From: Tetrapisispora phaffii CBS 4417
Lineage: Eukaryota > Ascomycota > Saccharomycetes > Saccharomycetales > Saccharomycetaceae
Assembly: GCF_000236905.1 (NCBI RefSeq)
Contig: NC_016527.1
Location: forward strand, 62,001-126,000
Direction of reading: 5' to 3'
DNA length: 64,000 nt
Shown: piece by piece, positions 1 to 9,961 of the stretch
Layout: each line of letters begins with the position of its first letter
Position numbering within the stretch: the first letter of the stretch is position 1
Made by a program: the position numbers and the translations under genes
The notes under the pieces: generated by a model
What the model was told of the DNA's origin: nothing
Database searches by the model: none
Seen by the model: only the letters and a program-made list of their open reading frames with translations

Positions 1-198
1 TAATTTCCATACAATTCTCTCTAAAGTAGGCGACTTTTGCCACCAATGCAGTTCTGTACATTCGTTATTTGGACAACTGGTCATCCACAACAAGAATGCT
101 GGGAATACCTTACTCACTAATAATTTGGTAGTCAAATTTACAAATGATAAGAGAACTAGTCCAAGAGTAATTCTTTTAAGAATTTGAGTGGTTCTCAT
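1..198 (-). CDS. Small membrane protein, 3' end cut off by the window (YGL194C-A position)
   Basis: An open frame starts with an ATG at 198 on the minus strand and runs 66 codons off the left edge. The N-terminus is basic (MRTTQILKR) and is followed by a hydrophobic stretch (about residues 10-40), so a single-pass membrane or signal-anchor protein is likely. A Cys-containing, Trp-rich tail follows (CPNNEC, HWWQK). It lies downstream of HOS2 on the same strand. In S. cerevisiae the small uncharacterised gene YGL194C-A occupies that place and orientation, so this is the best candidate. The match rests on position and size, not on a recalled sequence. The function is unknown. Confidence 0.5.
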   Translation of the reverse strand, partial: MRTTQILKRITLGLVLLSFVNLTTKLLVSKVFPAFLLWMTSCPNNECTELHWWQKSPTLERIVWKL

Positions 199-604
199 TA
201 TCACTTGTTAATAGCCAATTTAATAAGGAATATATAGGTATGTGTCGTTCTCTTGAGTATAATAGATGCAGAAATTTTCAATTCAAAGAATATTGTATCT
301 GTTTATATATAAATATACAAGTCTTTAATGATTATAACGAATTTTATTTGCTTTAACTTTTACAATATCGATGCTCTACAATCACTCAAATTATTTCAAA
401 TCTATAAGAAACCCGCAAGGCAAAAATATGTTACTGCTTGAAAGAAGTTTGTTTAATGTTTCATAAACGTTTTAATATTACAATATGATATGATTATAGA
501 AGTAAACTAAATAACTTGCTATATGATTATTATACTATCAAGGTTCGTGACTGTTCTATATCGTTGAACTCGATAATTTCTGGTTTAGTTTTATGTCGAA
601 TAAT
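199..604. other. Intergenic spacer, left small gene to HOS2 3' end
   Basis: AT-rich spacer holding the promoter of the minus-strand small gene and the 3' end of HOS2. No RNA gene or repeat was recognised. The short open frame at 516-728 overlaps the HOS2 coding region on the other strand and looks like a shadow. Confidence 0.6.
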
Positions 605-1957
605 TTACATAAATTCTCCTAACTTAGCGTTTTCCTTTTCTATTTGCATTAGCCTTTGTTGCTCATCGTCTTGGTTTAATTCCTTTATCATCTCTTCTTC
701 TTCAACGGTAAGACCTGTTATGTCCTGAGTTGGAATAAGTTCAGCATCCATTCGGACACTTGGTGCACCTTGTAAGTATCGTATATGTTCTAGGCACCGT
801 ATTCTTAGGTCTTCTAGATATTTTTTACTATTCATGTTTTCGTATAGATCATCAAGAACCGGATAAAGCGAATAATCTGGACCAAACTGGTTACGGAATG
901 GCATGTCTTCAGGTAACTCCGATTGAAGTAGCACGTTATTCAGAATACCCGTTTCGTAAGCGTATAGTCTTGACACATTTCTTGGGGTGTAACCACCGCC
1001 TCCTACGACAACCATAGGAATACCGAATGATCTAATAAACTTAACACACTCACCATGCGCTTTAATATTCAAATTAAAGCAACCTAATCTATCGTGTCCT
1101 AAGGAATCTGCACCACATTGTTGGATAATAGCCGTTGGTTTGAATGAAGTAATGATTGGTTCCATGACAGATTTGAAAAGATTTATGTAAGAATCGTCAT
1201 CGATACCATCATTCAATGGCACATTCATCGCAAAATGTTTTCCCTCTGCGCAACCTATTTCATCATAATTACCTGTACCTGGGAAAAATTCACCATTATA
1301 TTTATGAAAAGAGACTGTAAAGACTCTATCCGTTGTGTAAAATGCTTCTTGTACACCATCACCATGATGCAAATCAATATCTATATATAGAACTCTTGGA
1401 TGGTATCTTAATAAGTTCAAAGTCGCGAGAACAATATCGTTCACGTAGCAGAACCCCGATGGATTACTTTTCTTAGCGTGATGCAGACCCCCTGACCAAT
1501 TAATTGCGATATCTGACTGATCATTAATCAATTTCCTGGATGCATCCAGCGATGCGCCTGCATATAGCTTACAATACTCGTATATATTTTGAAAGATTGG
1601 ACAATCGTCACCAATATTATACTTATCGAATGTTCCCCTTGGCATCTTGCTTATATTATCTGGAGACACCTTCGAAAGAAACTCAACATAATCCTCCGAA
1701 TGGAACTGCAACAATTCCTCTTTAGTTGCTTCTCTAGTTTCATATAAGTCCATAATATTATGCAACCCATAAGACGAGACCAAATGATCCGTCAACATAA
1801 ACCTAAATGGTTTCATAGGATGTTTAACACCATAGTGATAATTCGACACCTTTGGATTATAGTGATAAGATACTCTTGGCGAATACGTCGAGCCAAACTC
1901 GAACATTGGCTGCGAGTCTTTGGTCTTTATATCATATGAGAAAGTGCTGGAACTCAT
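605..1957 (-). CDS. HOS2: Class I histone deacetylase Hos2
   Basis: A 450-residue protein, close to the 452 of S. cerevisiae Hos2. Hos2 removes acetyl groups from H3/H4 tails and is the catalytic subunit of the Set3 complex, acting in the nucleus, often over transcribed genes. The class I core is intact: paired histidines H159/H160 (GGLHHAKK), zinc ligands D195 and H197 in DIDLHHGDG, the third ligand D285 in [11 protein letters not shown], and the catalytic tyrosine in GGGGYTPRN (about Y324). The C-terminus is acidic and Glu/Gln-rich, as in Hos2. A GA-rich tract lies directly before the ATG. The neighbour IME4 is divergent, as in S. cerevisiae. Confidence 0.96.
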   Translation of the reverse strand: MSSSTFSYDIKTKDSQPMFEFGSTYSPRVSYHYNPKVSNYHYGVKHPMKPFRFMLTDHLVSSYGLHNIMDLYETREATKEELLQFHSEDYVEFLSKVSPDNISKMPRGTFDKYNIGDDCPIFQNIYEYCKLYAGASLDASRKLINDQSDIAINWSGGLHHAKKSNPSGFCYVNDIVLATLNLLRYHPRVLYIDIDLHHGDGVQEAFYTTDRVFTVSFHKYNGEFFPGTGNYDEIGCAEGKHFAMNVPLNDGIDDDSYINLFKSVMEPIITSFKPTAIIQQCGADSLGHDRLGCFNLNIKAHGECVKFIRSFGIPMVVVGGGGYTPRNVSRLYAYETGILNNVLLQSELPEDMPFRNQFGPDYSLYPVLDDLYENMNSKKYLEDLRIRCLEHIRYLQGAPSVRMDAELIPTQDITGLTVEEEEMIKELNQDDEQQRLMQIEKENAKLGEFM

Positions 1958-2838
1958 CTCTCTCTCTCTCTCAGTCCACTAAAAACAGAAAAATCAATTA
2001 GCACAGACCCAGAACCACGAATTACACCTCCTAGTGCACTGCTCGATAACCGATTCCAGTGCAAGCATTGAGTACAAACCCATCAGAAGTACAGTCATTT
2101 ATACATAATGGACCTTTTAAAAACGGTTTCAAATCAATTTATCACTGAAAAATGAAATATCGTTCTATACGAATTAGGGTTTAATTACGCATCACGTGTA
2201 TATCATGTGATTGTCAGTAGGGTTCGTAGGGCTTGGTTCTTTTAAAACAAATCTCAAATCGATTGGTGACAGAGGTGAACAAGAGACGTTATAAGAATGG
2301 TTTAAGTTTAAGAGAATCGAAAAGAGACTGTGAATTGATGATAAGATGCTGTCCAGTGTGTTACGATGTGAGCAATTGCCGAGAGACTCTTGTAGGGAAC
2401 TCTCGGATTTGTAGTTTGTAGAGGGCGACGTTCCTCAGCCATGTCTTACGACGTGCAATTTTAGATATCTCTATGAACAGTAAGACGTTTGACAAAGATA
2501 GAGAGCGATCTGCTGATTCTTGATTCCTTGTTATTTAATTTTTGTCAAGCCTCTTCGAGCAGTGTTGGCTGTTTTGATCTCTTCCAATCGTATTGGGTTT
2601 TCGCTCTACAATGGCATGATCAGGCCATCGATTTTAAGATAAAATAGTATATCTGAAAAACTGAGGATAAACATTCTGTAAAGTATAAAAGGAATGAGTA
2701 GTTTGATTGGGAAACTTGGTGAGTTCTTATAGGGTTTGTCAGTGTTGGGAGTGAGAGGTCTTCATTAACAGTAAAGACATTTCGATAGTTGTTTGAAGGA
2801 GCAGGAACCACTTATACACAAACACACACATACTCGCC
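1958..2838. promoter_or_regulatory. Divergent promoter region, HOS2 / IME4
   Basis: About 880 bases between two divergently transcribed genes. A TC run (1957-1973) abuts the HOS2 start. A near-palindromic pair of E-box-like motifs (TCACGTG and CATGTGA, about 2192-2210) could bind Cbf1-type bHLH factors; this is inference. S. cerevisiae has the small ORF YGL193C here, but no convincing equivalent with an ATG was found. The open frames at 2233-2421 and 2620-2811 look like chance. Confidence 0.5.
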
Positions 2839-4416
2839 ATGGTCAACTTGGAATTGTTGGATTTTCTTATAGAAAGCCATGCTCAACTTGTTGCTGAACC
2901 TGTGATGGGGAACATGGAGGATCTTTTTGTGCTCTACAAGGGAATCTACATCGCTTCTGGGGATGATTCGTACTCACTTGAAAGATTTGTTGAGGATATA
3001 GACAGTATAGCCAACACTTCCAAAGGCTCGATCGTTTTTGAAGAGAATAGACTGTTATCGATAGAAAAATCATCCCATATAACTAAGTACATTAAGCTCA
3101 TAGATGTGTACTTATTGAACTTGCTGCATGAGCAGTTAGTTCCAAGCAGTCGTGTGAATCGTACCAAGAATTCAAAAACAGATGCCGTGGAATGTGCACC
3201 TGCTAGCTCATCAAATTTGATGGACCGTTTAATGGTTGCTTTAGATTCAGCAATAGAGATAAAAAGCGACATAGAGTCACGGAAGGAAAAGGTTTGGAAC
3301 CATTATCTGTTTTCGAAACTAGATGAACTATTAACAACTAACGTGGGGTCAAACATTCTCGGGAAAGAGAGAGCCATGCACAATACTCCAGTTGCCGAGT
3401 TCATTCCTATCTGTGCGAATACAGAGCATTCGTCATTACTATCGACGTTATTGTACATTGTGAATAACAAAATAGTCTCTATGCAGACTACTAAACTTAG
3501 TAAATGTGAAGCACAATGTCCTGGTTTCAAAGAATGTCTTTTGAATAACATTCATTATGTGTCAAATCTCAAGCCACAAACCGACCTGACTCTGGGCGAT
3601 TGTTCCTATCTGGATACATGCCACAAACTAAGCACATGCAGATATGTTCATTATCTTCAGTATATTCCTCAAAGCTTGAAAGAGAGAGTTTCCAAAGAGA
3701 GTCAGGAGATGAATAAAATCATGGAGACCAAAAACAGTAAGATATCGTATTACACGCATGGTGAATGTTGCTCATCGTCTTTCAAAACATTATTGCCACC
3801 GCAGTGGATCTGTTGTGACGTGAGAAAGTTTGATTTCAGAGTTTTGGGTAAATTTTCTGCAGTGATAGCTGATCCTGCCTGGAATATCCATATGAATTTG
3901 CCGTATGGGACCTGCAACGACATAGAGCTTCTGGAGCTGCCCCTGGATCAACTGCAAGAGGAAGGGGTCCTGTTTCTATGGGTGACGGGTAGAGCTATTG
4001 AACTGGGGAAAGAGTCCCTAACCAATTGGGGCTACGAGGTAGTGAACGAAATCGCGTGGATCAAGACCAACCAACTGAGCAGAACTATTGTCACGGGCCG
4101 AACCGGCCATTGGCTTAACCATTCAAAGGAGCACCTCCTCGTGGGGATCAAAGGGAAGCCAGAATGGATCAATAGAAATATCGATCTCGACCTAATAGTC
4201 TCCATAACCAGAGAAACCAGCAGAAAGCCAGACGAACTGTACGGAATGGTGGAACGCATGGTCGGCACACACGCCCGCAAGCTTGAGATATTCGGCAGGA
4301 ACCATAATGTCAGACCAGGGTGGCTCACCATCGGAAATCAACTCACAGGCAATTGCATCCACGAGATGGACGTCCAAGAGCGCTACGACAGCTTCTTGAA
4401 CTCCGCCAGCGCTTGA
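2839..4416 (+). CDS. IME4: mRNA N6-adenosine methyltransferase Ime4 (MT-A70/METTL3 family)
   Basis: A 525-residue Ime4, the catalytic subunit of the meiotic m6A writer, which methylates adenosines in mRNA and promotes entry into meiosis in diploids. The N-terminal half is poorly conserved. A Cys-rich CCCH-type zone follows (CSYLDTCHKLSTCRYVHY, about residues 254-271). The MT-A70 domain covers the C-terminal 200 residues and keeps NLPYGT, TGRTGHWLNHSKEH, SRKPDELYGM, KLEIFGR and the GNQL region. The catalytic tetrapeptide at residues 345-348 is DPAW, where the family has DPPW (codons at 3871-3882: GAT CCT GCC TGG). D345 and W348, the residues mutated in catalytic-dead S. cerevisiae alleles, are kept. 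The start is the only sensible ATG. An antisense RNA may control it (see 4581). Confidence 0.95.
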   Translation: MVNLELLDFLIESHAQLVAEPVMGNMEDLFVLYKGIYIASGDDSYSLERFVEDIDSIANTSKGSIVFEENRLLSIEKSSHITKYIKLIDVYLLNLLHEQLVPSSRVNRTKNSKTDAVECAPASSSNLMDRLMVALDSAIEIKSDIESRKEKVWNHYLFSKLDELLTTNVGSNILGKERAMHNTPVAEFIPICANTEHSSLLSTLLYIVNNKIVSMQTTKLSKCEAQCPGFKECLLNNIHYVSNLKPQTDLTLGDCSYLDTCHKLSTCRYVHYLQYIPQSLKERVSKESQEMNKIMETKNSKISYYTHGECCSSSFKTLLPPQWICCDVRKFDFRVLGKFSAVIADPAWNIHMNLPYGTCNDIELLELPLDQLQEEGVLFLWVTGRAIELGKESLTNWGYEVVNEIAWIKTNQLSRTIVTGRTGHWLNHSKEHLLVGIKGKPEWINRNIDLDLIVSITRETSRKPDELYGMVERMVGTHARKLEIFGRNHNVRPGWLTIGNQLTGNCIHEMDVQERYDSFLNSASA

Positions 4417-4580
4417 CGCATCGCTTTCAAACGCATATATAGCTACCAAAAGACACACACAACCCAAGCTTGTACAACTCGCATCTCCAGAATAAATTCA
4501 TTTAATAGATTTAACATATGTATAATTAACTACATAATATACCTCCATTAATATCAAACAGCATTCTCCAATTGAGGACC

Positions 4581-4600
4581 CCATGTAAATTTTTACATCA
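4581..4600. promoter_or_regulatory. Probable a1/alpha2 (haploid-specific gene) operator downstream of IME4
   Basis: The 20-base sequence CCATGTAAATTTTTACATCA matches the a1/alpha2 consensus TCRTGTNNWWANNTACATCA at all but two defined positions. It lies 165 bases past the IME4 stop codon. In S. cerevisiae an a1/alpha2 site in the same place represses the antisense RNA RME2 in diploids, letting IME4 be expressed. The match is read from the sequence; the function is inferred from that precedent. Confidence 0.7.
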
Positions 4601-4612
4601 ACTCGGCACGCA

Positions 4613-4619
4613 TTACCCG
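4613..4619 (+). promoter_or_regulatory. Reb1-type site TTACCCG in the IME4-COX13 spacer
   Basis: TTACCCG followed by G matches the Reb1 core, 13 bases from the putative a1/alpha2 operator. It could help keep this shared region nucleosome-free for COX13 and for an IME4 antisense transcript. Motif match only. Confidence 0.5.
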
Positions 4620-4645
4620 GTCTCTTTTGGCCATGTGACCACAGC

Positions 4646-4652
4646 CCAATTA
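4646..4652 (+). promoter_or_regulatory. HAP-complex site CCAATTA upstream of COX13
   Basis: CCAATTA fits the CCAATNA core bound by Hap2/3/4/5, which activates respiratory genes in S. cerevisiae. It lies about 390 bases before the COX13 start. Motif match and target class agree; not proven. Confidence 0.45.
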
Positions 4653-5031
4653 TCACCATTAAAGCCGTCCCCCAAAGGTGTCTCGAGATTTGTTTATCGG
4701 TTGTAAGCACTTTTGACGTCTTTTGCCAAACTGCAAGATCTTGAAACTGGATCCCCAGACCCCCAGACCCTGGATCTGATGCCTCAACACCTGCAACGTT
4801 TGCAAGATTCAGATGTTGCAATAAACAAGCAACTAAGACAGGGGCAGTTTGGAACAACTACCGTATTGTGAACTGCCTTTCAATCTTGAAACGTATCTGT
4901 TGTTGTATATAAGAACCTTTGGTTATTTTCATTGGTAATACCTTGTGTTGTCAAGAGCAGCAAGATATTTATACATTGTATATTTACAAATACGCAAATA
5001 CATTCACACATACACACACACGTTATCTCTA

Positions 5032-5418
5032 ATGTTTAGACAAGCTATAAAAAGAAGTTATGCCACTTTACCTCCATGGGCTATGAAACCTGCTTTTGGT
5101 GCTCCAAACAAGGTAGCTGCTGAAGCTTACAAGAAAGAGCTGAAAGCGGTTAGAGACCATGCTGCTGGTACCTCCAACTTCTGGAAGAAAATTAGTATCA
5201 TGGTCGCAGTTCCAGCTATTGGTTTGGCTACAATCAACACTTACTATGTTGAGGTAGAGCATGCTGAACACAGGAAACATCTAAGTCATGTCAAAGATTC
5301 TGACTGGCCAAAGGATTACGAGTTCCAAAACATTAGAAGCAAGCCTTTCTTCTGGGGTGATGGTGACAAGACATTATTCTGGAACCCTGTTGTTAACAGA
5401 CACATCAAGGACGAATAA
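5032..5418 (+). CDS. COX13: Cytochrome c oxidase subunit VIa (Cox13)
   Basis: A 128-residue nuclear-encoded subunit of complex IV in the inner mitochondrial membrane, peripheral to the catalytic core. The start at 5032 was chosen because MFRQAIKRSYATLPPWA matches the family's presequence; the 29 in-frame codons upstream are leader. One transmembrane helix lies at about residues 46-66 (ISIMVAVPAIGLATINTYYV). The conserved C-terminal block follows: DWPKDYEFQNIRSKPFFWGDG, then TLFWNPVVNRH. Order after IME4 and the strand match S. cerevisiae. Confidence 0.95.
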   Translation: MFRQAIKRSYATLPPWAMKPAFGAPNKVAAEAYKKELKAVRDHAAGTSNFWKKISIMVAVPAIGLATINTYYVEVEHAEHRKHLSHVKDSDWPKDYEFQNIRSKPFFWGDGDKTLFWNPVVNRHIKDE

Positions 5419-5597
5419 AGACCATGACAGGCTTGATTTAGTTCTACGTCTATCGTACAACTTTTTATATTCTCATTTCTTCAACGTTGTAAACTGACAA
5501 CAATTGATAATAAGGCGATAGACATTTGGATGACTATCGATACGCTTATATTATTTAAATCTTTATATTCAATATCATAATAAAAATGTTATTACTG

Positions 5598-5634
5598 TTA
5601 TTATTATTATTATTATTATTATTATACTAAATTG
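5598..5634. repeat. TTA/ATT trinucleotide microsatellite
   Basis: About a dozen TTA units in the 3' spacer between convergent COX13 and CDC55. A TACTAAC heptamer at 5647-5653 lies nearby but no matching splice sites were seen. Confidence 0.85.
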
Positions 5635-5734
5635 AAAGTATATACATACTAACGTAATATAGTTATGCATGCATATTTGGATTATATATTTATTGAATGT
5701 GTACAAATATATATATATATAGCTTAATGAGCTT

Positions 5735-7354
5735 TTAAGGATGAGCAGAAAAGATGAATAGATTGTTAGTGGCAGCTAACGCTATACTGTTTTCCTTAGG
5801 ATGCCATGAGAAATGTAGAATACTCTTCTTGAAATCAATATCATCGCTCCAGTCTTTAATTTTAGCAGATCTTTGTGCGGTTGTGCCGACTCTTCTATTC
5901 TTGAAAGATGTTTTGTCCGCTTGTAATACAATTTGACCAATACCATCATCATTTTTTAACAAGATATCGTTATTAGCTGCAGGTTTCTTCTTTTTAGGGT
6001 TATTATCGAATGTCTTAACGATTGTTGGTTTCGTGTCTTCAATATTAGATTGGATTACATTTGGATAAATCATGAAATTATTATTATAAGAGCCTGTCAT
6101 GATGCTTGATGAATCTCCACTGAAACTTAATTCGAATTTATCAAAAATAGAATCATTTTCATAAGTATCACTCAATCTGTCCTTTAATTGTTCGTGTATG
6201 TTAATGGTTTTCAATGGTTTATTGTCCATGTTGACGTCCCAAATCTTTATTGTTAAATAATCTCTGGAGGCAATGTAACGACCGTTTGGACTAAATTTAA
6301 CATCTGAAATAGATGATGTAATTTCTGTGAAAAAATTATGACTAGTTGGATCTATGTACTCTTCGAATATTTTTGTTTGATAATCACAAATAGCATTTTG
6401 TCTCATATCACATAGTCTAATAGTACCTTTTGAGGAAGAATAAATGAAATAATTACAATGTTGTGGATGGAAATCTGCGCTGGTTATGACCTCTGTCAAT
6501 TCTTCCATGTTTGTTGGTTTAATGTCAACAATATTAAAACTTTGATCAGGGATATCTAAATTCCATAAATTGATTCTTAAATCGTCTGCACTTAAGAAAG
6601 TTTCTTGATCTGAATTAACAGAGATTGAATGAATATGGTACGTATGAGCATTACTGTATATTCTTCTTGGCATAGCAGTTATGATTTTTTCATGATCAAT
6701 TAGCTTTGGTAGAAACAGATTTTGTACTGCCTTGGCTGATGCTGAAATTTTATTTGATTTAAGGTTATTATTAGTTGTTGAAGAGTTATTTTCATTATCA
6801 TTATTCTTGTCATTAATATTGTTACTGTTACTATGCAAAGATTTCGATTTAGATGCTGAATTTGATGAAGTTAGAGATGCTGATGAATTTGAAGATGCAG
6901 AATGATTACCACTACCGTTAGAATTTAGCAAATTATTCTCACTTACTACCTTTATATTTTTTTCATAAATTTTCCATAATTTAATAGTTTTATCATTTGT
7001 AGTTAATAAGAAATGAGATTTTTGAGTAGGTTTCAACCATTTAATTTGATTGATTTTTTCTTCAATTTCCAAAGATTTCAAATAATCGAATTCTGCATCG
7101 TGACTTTGGAACTCGGTTAGAAACTTATATTCCGCATTACCGCCACCCCCGACATCACCAGCACTTTTCTTAATTTTATCTTTATTACTTCTTTCAAACA
7201 AAACAACTCTACCTCCTCTGTCTCCTGTAGCCAAATAATCACCTGAATGATCAAATTCAACAGAAGTAATAATATCAGCTTCGGTGACAACAATATCAGC
7301 TTTATCACCAAAACACTGACTGAATTTAAAATCAAACTCTTCGTCAGACATCAT
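5735..7354 (-). CDS. CDC55: PP2A regulatory B subunit Cdc55 (PR55 family)
   Basis: A 539-residue WD40 beta-propeller protein, against 526 in S. cerevisiae. It targets protein phosphatase 2A to substrates in mitotic entry and exit, the spindle checkpoint and morphogenesis. The conserved opening is [23 protein letters not shown]55 blocks such as [47 protein letters not shown] and [12 protein letters not shown] are all present. An Asn/Ser-rich low-complexity insert occupies about residues 135-200 and explains the extra length. Two ATGs are adjacent (7354 and 7351); either could start it. Confidence 0.96.
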   Translation of the reverse strand: MMSDEEFDFKFSQCFGDKADIVVTEADIITSVEFDHSGDYLATGDRGGRVVLFERSNKDKIKKSAGDVGGGGNAEYKFLTEFQSHDAEFDYLKSLEIEEKINQIKWLKPTQKSHFLLTTNDKTIKLWKIYEKNIKVVSENNLLNSNGSGNHSASSNSSASLTSSNSASKSKSLHSNSNNINDKNNDNENNSSTTNNNLKSNKISASAKAVQNLFLPKLIDHEKIITAMPRRIYSNAHTYHIHSISVNSDQETFLSADDLRINLWNLDIPDQSFNIVDIKPTNMEELTEVITSADFHPQHCNYFIYSSSKGTIRLCDMRQNAICDYQTKIFEEYIDPTSHNFFTEITSSISDVKFSPNGRYIASRDYLTIKIWDVNMDNKPLKTINIHEQLKDRLSDTYENDSIFDKFELSFSGDSSSIMTGSYNNNFMIYPNVIQSNIEDTKPTIVKTFDNNPKKKKPAANNDILLKNDDGIGQIVLQADKTSFKNRRVGTTAQRSAKIKDWSDDIDFKKSILHFSWHPKENSIALAATNNLFIFSAHP

Positions 7355-8199
7355 TGTTTATGCGGTTTATTTCAATTATCAATTCCAACACAACAAAACG
7401 TACACAAATGGTCTTTGAAGATGCCTAAATCGTATCTATTACTGATTATTATTCACTGAAAACTATCTTGAAAAGATCCACGTTATACACTGTTGTACCT
7501 TGCACGCTGTTCTATCTCTTGGTGTAATATATTTATGTGCTTGTTTTTGCTCAGTTTCTCAATTTATCTTTCTTTAAAGCAAATCCCAGGACCCTTGACT
7601 TGGAAGCCACAAACTAATAGACTCTTAAACTGCACGGTAATCTCAATTAGGAACTAGCAAATAAATAATCGTATAACAGTAAGTATTAAATATTAAATTA
7701 ATTACTCAAGATACCTGTTCGCAACACTTTAATTTCATATCAGTCCAAATTAATCTTGTTTATATTTCTTGTACAATCGTTGGTTAAAATAAACAATTCA
7801 ACTTCAGTTAACTTCTTAATCGACCCCTTCCAGGATTCCCTTTAACATTTTTCCAAAAATTTTTTTTGGAACCAAAAAATCAGTTTTGATCGTTTTGTAC
7901 GTCCCGGCCGATTCGTGGGCATCTGTCGAGTCTGACGGGTAACGCATCGCATTTGATGTCCAGTGCCAGGACCAACGTCAGTGCTGGTGCCAGAGCCAGT
8001 GCTCGAGCCAGTGTCAGTGCTGTCGCTAGTACTCGAGTCCATCCCACTACTTGCACTGCAAACTTCCCAGACGTTGATATGATAAGATATGAATTATAAT
8101 ATATATGGAATATTTACATATCACTGATATATATAGTTATAAAAAGAGATAGTGTCATGCACCGTGTGATTTATGGTAAAAAAACTTCATAGTTGGAAC
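7355..8199. promoter_or_regulatory. CDC55 upstream region with Reb1-type site and degenerate 12-base repeats
   Basis: The spacer upstream of CDC55 contains CGGGTAA (7936-7942), a Reb1 core on the minus strand. At about 7965-8040 there are degenerate 12-base units rich in CCAGTG/TCAGTG. They give a short minus-strand ATG frame (8042-7842) encoding Ser/Thr/Gly/Asp repeats; it has no recognised family and is probably not a gene. The remainder is AT-rich. Confidence 0.5.
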
Positions 8200-8559
8200 T
8201 TATAAAGCTTTCTTAGCAGCATCAGCTGGAGAGACTCTGTTTTCTCTGTTGAATCTTTGTCTTTGTGGTGGGGCTCTGATTCTTCTGTCAGTTCTAGATC
8301 TAACTCTGACAATTCTGGCGTGAATAGCACAGGAAACACAGTAGTGTAACTTGTTGTAGGTCTTTGGTAAAGCGTATTCAGGGTAGACAGAAGCTTCAGA
8401 TAAATCTCTGACAGCAGCAGCTTCGACAATGTTTCTGATAGCCATTCTCTTAATAGCCTTGTCCTTTGGAATGGACTTAGAACAGTTGACACATCTGACT
8501 GGTTTGACGTGACCTCTACCTTTCTTGTTTCTACCGTTGGAAGCTCTCTTCTTTGGCAT
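8200..8559 (-). CDS. RPS26: 40S ribosomal protein eS26 (Rps26)
   Basis: A 119-residue eS26, the family's exact yeast length, located at the mRNA exit channel of the small subunit. The start at 8559 ([19 protein letters not shown]) matches the family; codons further upstream lie in a predicted 5'-UTR intron. The zinc cysteines are present (CVNC and YCVSCAIH), as is the basic [16 protein letters not shown] segment. It corresponds in position to RPS26A (YGL189C). A paralogue elsewhere cannot be judged from this window. Confidence 0.97.
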   Translation of the reverse strand: MPKKRASNGRNKKGRGHVKPVRCVNCSKSIPKDKAIKRMAIRNIVEAAAVRDLSEASVYPEYALPKTYNKLHYCVSCAIHARIVRVRSRTDRRIRAPPQRQRFNRENRVSPADAAKKAL

Positions 8560-8565
8560 TTTGTA

Positions 8566-8939
8566 CTGAAAGTAAAACAAAATATTATTAATTAGTCATG
8601 AAATGAACAATAATAATACATATAATGTTAGTAAGAATAATCCAACATAAGGAAACTTTAGAATAACAGAAAAAGAAAATAAAACAAAAAAATAGATGTG
8701 CGTTACAACATGGAAACACGAGAAGAGTCCGTATTACGAGCCCGCTCCAACATGCACTGTCGTGGCTATAAGTACCATCGCCACTAATCACATCATATCA
8801 TAACATAAAACAGACCAAATCGACAACCACCAAACATGTCATCATGCACTTCTAATATATTCCATTGAAAAATATCTTATTCTATTTATATCATTCCAGA
8901 TATCCATCCAATATTATCATAAAACATACTTATTGATTG
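8566..8939 (-). other. Predicted 5'-UTR intron of RPS26
   Basis: On the minus strand there is a perfect 5' splice site GTATGT (8939-8934), a perfect branch point TACTAAC (8633-8627) and a 3' site TTTCAG ending at 8566, six bases before the ATG. This AG is the first one after the branch point. The 374-base length is typical of ribosomal-protein introns. A TATA box (CTTATATA on the plus strand, 8998-9005) lies about 60 bases before the 5' site, so exon 1 would be short. Confidence 0.8.
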
Positions 8940-9961
8940 ACTATGGTTTCTTTAGTCTTGAACAGAACAATTACAACAAGTAAATATATCCGGACTTCTT
9001 ATATACTGATCACAGCTATATATATCAAATTATATGTTATATTGATGATGATACCTGTAGCATAATACAATTTACTTCACTTGCAAAAAAAAATGAACCT
9101 TGTAACATTGAGAAGACCACTAAACAATACCTTGTTTAAACATAAAGTTTCATCGAACACTTATCGTTACTATTGAAGTTTTCCATCGAGCACTATATGA
9201 AATTGTTCACGTCCACAGTACCAGAAGAAACTTAGAAAGGAAAAAGTTAGAGAGTGCGTTCTGTCTAGCGGGGGGCAAATGCTGAGCAGTCGGCCAGGCC
9301 GATGGGCAGGCTATTCCAAGCGGACCCAGACAGAGGACTGGTCCCGACGACGGTGTAGGCTTCCGTGTGCGTCGTGCGTTCTCGCTTTTCCCGGTTTTTG
9401 GCGTAAATCAAGTCCTGGTTGCATGTTGTGGAGCGTGCGCGATGCACAGTTTTCCATTTTTTTGAAACTTTATTGAAATTTGAAAATGTAAATATTGTTG
9501 TGATGCATGGGTGGTGCAGTCACTTGATATTTCCATTCAGTATCTGTTCAGTCAGTGACACTCTTCCTCACTGACAGCAATGTAACGGATGCCTCAAACC
9601 ATGCAATGGATCGATAAGAGCTTGTATACACTCTTCGAACAGCTAGGAACAGTTCTTTTCAGTCACTCACAAAAACTCTTAGTGATGGAAATTTTGTTAT
9701 ATTAAGAATAAATATAAAGAGGATATATAAAAAGAATATGTAGTTATCTAGAAGTGCAACTTAAAGTTGCATCGTTTCTTGATGTCACTGTGGTAAGAAG
9801 ATGGCCCGATTCGCATCTCAATTGATTTTGTGTGTTTTTTTTTGTTAAAAGAATATATACATTCGTGGGGGAGGTTTAATTGAAGAACAGAATACGACCT
9901 TGAACTTGTAATTTTTTTTTCGATTTTTCTATTATCATTGAGCATGTATAATATTTGCTAT
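8940..9961. promoter_or_regulatory. RPS26 promoter region; GC-rich patch and Rap1-like site
   Basis: It holds a TATA box for RPS26 (8998-9005), a GC-rich patch at about 9255-9450 that stands out from its AT-rich surroundings, and GATGCATGGGTGG (9502-9514), a close match to the Rap1 consensus typical of ribosomal-protein promoters. The Rap1-like site is about 500 bases from the TATA box, which is far. The ORFs covering the GC-rich patch on both strands look like chance. The part nearest 9961 is the COX4 3' flank. Confidence 0.5.

Noticed and set aside
2620..2811. Minus-strand ORF as a YGL193C equivalent
   Set aside because: It opens with GTG and has no ATG until its last residues; composition gives no support.
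5647..5653. TACTAAC heptamer between COX13 and CDC55
   Set aside because: No 5' or 3' splice partners, and it lies in a convergent 3' spacer.
7842..8042. 66-codon Ser/Thr/Gly repeat ORF upstream of CDC55
   Set aside because: It has an ATG but is produced by degenerate 12-base repeats and resembles no family; kept only as a repeat in the promoter entry.
9265..9476. ORFs on both strands in a GC-rich patch upstream of RPS26
   Set aside because: The frames overlap on opposite strands, have no family resemblance and owe their length to few stop codons in GC-rich sequence.
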